Source: Gemmatimonadota bacterium
Lineage (GTDB): Bacteria; Gemmatimonadota; Gemmatimonadetes; Gemmatimonadales; GWC2-71-9
Assembly: GCA_009692115.1 (NCBI GenBank)
Contig: SHZU01000011.1
Span: 1 to 64,000 of the forward strand
DNA length: 64,000 bases
Direction of reading: 5' to 3'
Below, piece by piece: positions 59,768-64,000 of the stretch (position 1 is its first letter; each line of letters begins with the position of its first letter). The notes below the pieces were generated by a model that was not told the origin of the DNA, did no database searches, and worked only from the letters and a program-made list of their open reading frames with translations. The position numbers were made by a program, and so were the translations under genes.

Positions 59768-60730
59768 TCAGGCGTGGTGACAGGCGACGAGCGATGGTCC
59801 CAGCGCGGTGAGTTCGGGCCGGCTGGTGGTGCACCGCGAGTCCTTGGCCGGGTGGAAGCAGCGGGACGCGAAGGGGCACCCGGGCGGCATGACCGTTGGG
59901 CTCGGCGGATCGCCGGGGAGCACGATGCGCGTTCGTTGGGTGGTCGGATCGGGAACCGGAATGGCCGAGATCAGCGCCCGGGTGTACGGGTGGCGGGGAC
60001 GTTCGAGGACCTCGTCGCGCGGTCCCTGTTCGACGATCCGGCCATAGTACATCACCGCAATCCGGTGGGCCACCTGGCGGACCACGCTCAAGTCGTGAGC
60101 AATGAAGAGATACGACAGGCCCCGGCTCTGCTGCAGATCGAGCAGCAAATTGAGCACCTGGGCCTGCACCGACACGTCGAGGGCCGAGACCGGCTCGTCG
60201 AGCACGATGAAGGCCGGATCAACGGCCAAGGCGCGGGCAATCCCGATTCGTTGCCGCTGTCCGCCGGAGAACTCGTGGGGATACTTCTCCGCGGACGCGG
60301 GGTCGAGACCCACTTCGGACAGAAGAGCCGCTACCCGAGCGCCGACGTCCTTCTTGGGTAGCAGCCGGTGAATCTCGATGCCCTCGGCCACCGACTGGCC
60401 CACGGTCATTCTCGGATCGAGCGAACCGTACGGGTCCTGAAAGACGATTTGCATCCGGCGGCGGAGGAGCTTCAGGGTCCGGCGGTCGGCGCCAAGCACG
60501 TCGGTGCCATCGAAGCGAACCGAGCCCTGGTCGGCCTCGAGCAGACGGAGCACGGTCCGGCCGGCGGTGGTCTTGCCGGAACCTGATTCGCCGACCAAGG
60601 CCAGGGTTTCTCCGGTGGCAACCTCGAACGAAACGCCGTTCAGCGCATAGACATGCTTCGGGGCCTGAAACCAGCCGGCCCGGCTCTCGAAGTGTTTGAC
60701 GAGATCGGTCACTTGGAGCAAGCCGGTCAC
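59768..60730 (-). CDS. Oligopeptide/dipeptide ABC transporter, second ATP-binding protein
   Basis: 320 residues. Walker [16 protein letters not shown]-loop VFQDPYGSLDPR, signature FSGGQRQRIGIARAL, Walker B FIVLDEPVSALD, and the C-terminal Opp/Dpp extension GCPFASRCFHPAKDSRC with a cysteine 4Fe-4S-like cluster. GTG at 60730 overlaps the preceding stop (GTGA). This is the OppF/DppF-like member. Confidence 0.93.
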   Translation of the reverse strand: MTGLLQVTDLVKHFESRAGWFQAPKHVYALNGVSFEVATGETLALVGESGSGKTTAGRTVLRLLEADQGSVRFDGTDVLGADRRTLKLLRRRMQIVFQDPYGSLDPRMTVGQSVAEGIEIHRLLPKKDVGARVAALLSEVGLDPASAEKYPHEFSGGQRQRIGIARALAVDPAFIVLDEPVSALDVSVQAQVLNLLLDLQQSRGLSYLFIAHDLSVVRQVAHRIAVMYYGRIVEQGPRDEVLERPRHPYTRALISAIPVPDPTTQRTRIVLPGDPPSPTVMPPGCPFASRCFHPAKDSRCTTSRPELTALGPSLVACHHA

Positions 60731-61704
60731 GGGGCCAGCCCTTCCACGACCCAGCACTTGGCTTCGTGATCCAACCCGGCCGCCCGCCAGGGGGGAACTT
60801 GGCTGGTACAGGCGTCGATCCGGAGCCCACAGCGGGGATTGAACCGGCACCCGGCGGGCCACGCGTACGGTTGCGGTACGGCGCCGGGAATCTGCGGCAA
60901 TCGGCCGACCGGTCCGGTTAACCGCGGCATCGATCGGAGCAGGGCTTGGGTGTATGGGTGCCCGGGCGCGGCGAATAGGGCGGCGGTCGGCGCGGTTTCC
61001 ACCAATTGACCCGCGTACATCACCATGACCCGGTCGGTGCGCTCGGCCACGACGCCGAGGTCGTGGGTAATCAGCAGGAGCGCCATGTTGCGTTTGGTCC
61101 GGAGACTGTCGAGCAGTTCCAGGATCTGAGCTTGCACCGTCACGTCGAGGGCCGTGGTTGGTTCGTCGGCCACCAAGAGGTCGGGCTCGCCGGCGAGGGC
61201 GATGGCGATCATGACCCGTTGGCGGAGTCCGCCGGAGAGCTCGTGCGGGTAGGCCCCATACCGGGCAACCGGATCGGGGATGCCGACCTCGTCGAGCAGC
61301 GCGATGGTGCGGGCTTTGGCCTCGACGGCGGACATTTTCCGGTGGGCGGTGACGGCTTCTTTGACCTGATAGCCAACCGTGAGGACCGGATTCAAACTGG
61401 TCATGGGATCTTGAAACACGAGGCCGATCCGTCCGCCCCGAATCGCTCGGAGGGACTCACCCTCGAGGCCCATGACGTCGACCCCGTCGAGCAGGATTGA
61501 ACTCTCGGGGGCGATCTGCCCGGGCTCCGGGACCAGCCGGAGCAGAGCCAAGCTCGTCAGGCTCTTACCTGAACCCGATTCGCCGACGAGCGCCACTCGT
61601 TCGCCGCGGTCGATGGCAAAGCTCACGCCGTCCACGGGAACTGAGTGGCCGGTGCCCTTCCGGAAGGTGATCTTGAGTTTCTGAACCGCGAGCAGCGGGG
61701 TCAT
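60727..61704 (-). CDS. Oligopeptide/dipeptide ABC transporter, first ATP-binding protein
   Basis: 325 residues. Walker [16 protein letters not shown]-loop [13 protein letters not shown], signature [19 protein letters not shown] and Walker [13 protein letters not shown], with the Opp/Dpp C-terminal [20 protein letters not shown] at 61704 overlaps the permease stop. Pairs with the other ATPase as a heterodimer in known systems. Confidence 0.93.
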   Translation of the reverse strand: MTPLLAVQKLKITFRKGTGHSVPVDGVSFAIDRGERVALVGESGSGKSLTSLALLRLVPEPGQIAPESSILLDGVDVMGLEGESLRAIRGGRIGLVFQDPMTSLNPVLTVGYQVKEAVTAHRKMSAVEAKARTIALLDEVGIPDPVARYGAYPHELSGGLRQRVMIAIALAGEPDLLVADEPTTALDVTVQAQILELLDSLRTKRNMALLLITHDLGVVAERTDRVMVMYAGQLVETAPTAALFAAPGHPYTQALLRSMPRLTGPVGRLPQIPGAVPQPYAWPAGCRFNPRCGLRIDACTSQVPPWRAAGLDHEAKCWVVEGLAP

Positions 61705-62543
61705 GCGCTCCGGGGGTCGAAGGCGGCCCTGAGGGCGTCGCTCATCAGGTTGACGGCGAGCACCGTTACCAAGATCATGGCGCCAGGAAACAGCAGCGTC
61801 CAGGGCGCGGTCGAGAAATAATTGCGCGAGTCGAGTACCATGATGCCCCACGACGGCGTCGGCGGCTGGAGCCCAACGCCGAGGAACGAAAGCCCGGCTT
61901 CGAGCAGGATGACCTCGCCGATGCCGAGTGTGGCGCTCACCAAGATGACGCCGAAGACGTTGGGCAACAGGTGGCGAAAGATAGTCCGCTTGGGGGCGGC
62001 GCCCAGGGCGGCGGCGGCCTGAATGTAGCCGGCGGTCCGGAGCCGGATGGCCTCACCCCGAACCATCCGGCTGGTCCCGAACCACCCAGTCAACCCGATG
62101 ACGCCGATCAGCGCCGGGAGCGGAACCTGGTCCCAGACGACGAGCAGGAGCAACAGGACAAAGAGCCTGGGGATGGCCAGCGCCGCATCGACTAGTCGCA
62201 TCAACCCGGCATCGAGCCAGCCACCGGCAAACCCTGCCACCAGGCCGATCAGGGTGCCGATCGAGAGGGAGAGTGCCACCGAGAGCGCGCCGATGGCCAA
62301 CGAAATCCGGGCGCCGGTGGCGACCCGGGCCAGCAGGTCGCGATTCAGGTGGTCGGTGCCGAAGAGATGTCCGGCGCCTGGCGGCGTGGCCCCGGCGCTG
62401 AGGTCCGGGATTGCGGTCGGGTCGGGCAGCAGCCACGGTCCCACCACCGCCAGCGCCAGGAGGCCAACCATCAGGAGGGCCCCGGCGCGGCCCGAGGGGC
62501 TTTGCCAGGCGGTTCGGAGCGTGGCGGCGAGGGAGCCGGTCAT
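61701..62543 (-). CDS. Oligopeptide/dipeptide ABC permease (DppC/OppC-like)
   Basis: 280 residues. HLFGTDHLNRDLLARVATGA is the typical C-type opening, then six hydrophobic segments and the EAA-loop-like RTAGYIQAAAALGAAPKRTI, which contacts the ATPases. ATG overlaps oppB stop (ATGA). Confidence 0.92.
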   Translation of the reverse strand: MTGSLAATLRTAWQSPSGRAGALLMVGLLALAVVGPWLLPDPTAIPDLSAGATPPGAGHLFGTDHLNRDLLARVATGARISLAIGALSVALSLSIGTLIGLVAGFAGGWLDAGLMRLVDAALAIPRLFVLLLLLVVWDQVPLPALIGVIGLTGWFGTSRMVRGEAIRLRTAGYIQAAAALGAAPKRTIFRHLLPNVFGVILVSATLGIGEVILLEAGLSFLGVGLQPPTPSWGIMVLDSRNYFSTAPWTLLFPGAMILVTVLAVNLMSDALRAAFDPRSA

Positions 62544-63514
62544 CGGCTACGGGTCCGCGGGTCGAGCAGGTGGTAGCCGAGGTCGGTCAGCACCCCGCTC
62601 ACCAGCACGGCGCCCGACACCAGGAGGGCGGTGGCCATGAGCACCGGATAGTCCCGCGCGGCAATGGCACCCGCCGCGAGCGATCCGAGGCCCGGCCAGG
62701 CAAACACCGATTCGACGAACACCGAGCCGGACACCAGCATCGGAAGCATCAGTCCCACCAGCGTGAGGATCGGAAAAAGCGCGTTCCGCCACGCGTGCCG
62801 CCACACCACGGTCGACTCCGCGAGGCCGCGGGCCTGGGCGGCCCGGACGTAGTCGAGCCGGAGGACTTCGAGCATGGCCGTTCGTTGGTAACGCATCGTC
62901 GCGGCAATGGTCACCACGGAGAGGGTCACGACCGGCAGCACCAAGTGAGTCAGGAGGTCCCAAGCGCGGGCCGGCCAGCCGGCGTCGGAGTTGAGCAACG
63001 GGTCCCGCATTTGGGCCGCGGGCAGGAGCCGCCACTCGATCGCGAACACCGAGACGAGGATCAGCGCCAGCCAGAAACTCGGCATCGCGTAGCCGGCCAG
63101 TGACAAGTGGGTGAGCCAGCGATCGACGGCCGAGCCCCGCCTGCGGGCCTGGAAGACGCCGAGCCAGATGCCAAGGCCGAGGTTGACGAAGAGGACCGCG
63201 CCGCCGAGCAGCAGGGACGCCGGGAGCCGGCTCCAAATCAACGCATTGACCCGGACCGGGTAGTACTCGATCGAGACGCCGAAATCGCCGGTGGTGGCGG
63301 CCGCGGCAAACCGGGTGAACTGAGTTCCAATTGGCTGATCGAGCCCGAAGAGGGCTTTGAGCCGCTGTTGCTCAGCGGGTGTCATCGGCCGGTCGTCGGT
63401 CAGGCGGCTCAGCGGATTGCCGGGGGCCGCCCGCATCAGCACGAACAAGATCGCGGCCACGGCGAGGAAGGTGACGGCCGCCTGGAGGAGGCGCCGGGCG
63501 AGCCAGGCGGCCAC
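62540..63514 (-). CDS. Oligopeptide/dipeptide ABC permease (DppB/OppB-like)
   Basis: 324 residues. WLARRLLQAAVTFLAVAAIL is the standard N-terminal helix of the B-type permease, with DDRPMTPAEQQRLKALFGLD and EAA loop LRLDYVRAAQARGLAEST. Six or so membrane spans. It starts 12 bases after the binding-protein stop; the octamer GCCTAACG at 63525 forms the stop of the latter. Confidence 0.92.
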   Translation of the reverse strand: MAAWLARRLLQAAVTFLAVAAILFVLMRAAPGNPLSRLTDDRPMTPAEQQRLKALFGLDQPIGTQFTRFAAAATTGDFGVSIEYYPVRVNALIWSRLPASLLLGGAVLFVNLGLGIWLGVFQARRRGSAVDRWLTHLSLAGYAMPSFWLALILVSVFAIEWRLLPAAQMRDPLLNSDAGWPARAWDLLTHLVLPVVTLSVVTIAATMRYQRTAMLEVLRLDYVRAAQARGLAESTVVWRHAWRNALFPILTLVGLMLPMLVSGSVFVESVFAWPGLGSLAAGAIAARDYPVLMATALLVSGAVLVSGVLTDLGYHLLDPRTRSR

Positions 63515-63526
63515 CGGCGGTTCTGC

Positions 63527-64000
63527 CTAACGCCGATCCCGGGGCAGCGATTGCCTCGGGTCGACCGACCACCGCCACAGGTCGGACCAGGGCAGATCGG
63601 CCCGGACCGACACGTTGCGGTACCGCTGGTGGTGCACCACGACCTGGGCCGGCGAGAAGAGGAAAACCGCCGGGTTGTCGGCCTGGAGGACGGCAATGGC
63701 GGATTTCCAAGCGCCGACCGGGTCAGTGGCGGCCCGAATGGCCTGCTGCAGTGCTTCATCAAACCGCGGATTGCAGACCGAGCCGACGTTGGTGCCGCCG
63801 GTTCCGATCCCGGCGCAGGTCCAACTCTGGACCAGGCCGGCCGGCGTCGGGTCCAGCGTGGTTTGGGAGATGTCGATGTCGAAGTCACCCTTGGTTCGCC
63901 GATCGGCCCAGACCGGCCCGTCGAGCCGGTTCAAGTCGATCTTGACGGCGATGGCGCGGAGCATGGCCTGGATCGGTTCGGCAATGCTGACCCGGGGCAG
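63527..64000 (-). CDS. C-terminal part of a family 5 peptide-binding protein, cut by the right edge
   Basis: 158 codons inside the window. LPRVSIAEPIQAMLRAIAVK leads into DFDIDISQTTLDPTPAGLVQ and SVCNPRFDEALQQAIRAATD, the C-terminal lobe of periplasmic oligopeptide-binding proteins (SBP_bac_5). The start and N-terminus lie to the right. Placed directly in front of the permeases, it should be the substrate receptor of this ABC transporter. Confidence 0.88.
   Translation of the reverse strand: MPRVSIAEPIQAMLRAIAVKIDLNRLDGPVWADRRTKGDFDIDISQTTLDPTPAGLVQSWTCAGIGTGGTNVGSVCNPRFDEALQQAIRAATDPVGAWKSAIAVLQADNPAVFLFSPAQVVVHHQRYRNVSVRADLPWSDLWRWSVDPRQSLPRDRR

Larger units (their letters stand above)
11566..63531. 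repeat. Dispersed octamer CGTTAGGC / GCCTAACG
   Basis: Exact copies start at 11566, 13553, 15895, 16741, 21986, 29103, 31217, 36415, 37634 (as CGTTAGGC), 40679, 45163 (CGTTAGGC), 46854, 47456 (CGTTAGGC), 59359 and 63525. Three more sites keep only the heptamer GTTAGGC (9936, 10313, 42544). Most copies spell Leu-Gly with the rare codon TTA; two contain stop codons. Coordinates given span the first to last octamer. Confidence 0.75.

Overview
The window is a GC-rich bacterial chromosome segment (roughly two thirds G+C by eye) that is almost fully coding. The gene set points to a Gram-negative, aerobic or facultative heterotroph with an elaborate outer membrane: a SusC/SusD pair, a second TonB receptor, lipoproteins, secreted serine hydrolases and S9 peptidases. 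Together with DinB-like proteins, a fused indolepyruvate:ferredoxin oxidoreductase and a vanadium-haloperoxidase/FG-GAP pair, this best fits Gemmatimonadota. That assignment is inference; there is no rRNA or tRNA in the window.

Layout. 1-1.7 kb holds the start of a secreted protein leaving the left edge, then decayed fragments of an S9 peptidase and an RCC1-type protein. 1.8-8.6 kb (minus) has the indolepyruvate oxidoreductase, a gene-poor stretch, an exported short-chain dehydrogenase and a secreted serine hydrolase. 8.9-11.2 kb (plus) has a Gfo/Idh/MocA oxidoreductase and an S58 peptidase. 11.2-20.0 kb (minus) is one tightly overlapped operon: soxB-soxD-soxA-soxG (heterotetrameric sarcosine oxidase), a MaoC-like hydratase, an acyl-CoA ligase, a truncated serine hydrolase and a DASS-type transporter. 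20-25 kb has a DinB protein, an S9 peptidase and an M20 peptidase. 25-32.3 kb (minus) is a self-contained pyruvate dehydrogenase/lipoate operon, lipA-pdhA-pdhB-pdhC-lpd-(membrane protein)-lipB. 32.4-41.7 kb (mostly minus) has a ThiO-like oxidase, a probable metal-uptake cluster (MerC-like protein, lipoprotein, TonB receptor, small secreted protein), a DHS-like protein, a DUF3108 protein and two glycosyltransferases. 41.7-56.6 kb (mostly plus) has a coiled-coil protein, a POT peptide transporter, a vanadium-dependent haloperoxidase-like lipoprotein, a large FG-GAP/UnbV lipoprotein, SusC/SusD and a membrane-anchored sulfatase-fold enzyme. 56.6-64 kb has a repeat-bounded small gene, a membrane protein with a winged-helix regulator, uppS, phzF-like and an oligopeptide ABC transporter cut by the right edge.

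Several genes fit peptide and amine scavenging: S9, S58 and M20 peptidases, POT and Opp transporters, sarcosine oxidase, and the keto-acid oxidoreductase for aromatic amino-acid breakdown. Two sequence-level signals cut across the annotation. A heptanucleotide tandem repeat (unit CTCGGCR) occurs at six loci and enters at least four reading frames. An octamer CGTTAGGC/GCCTAACG occurs 15 times and accounts for most of the rare TTA leucine codons noticed. Possible new regulation includes a three-way-junction RNA leader before the TonB receptor and perfect palindromes at the start of the Gfo/Idh gene and before uppS.
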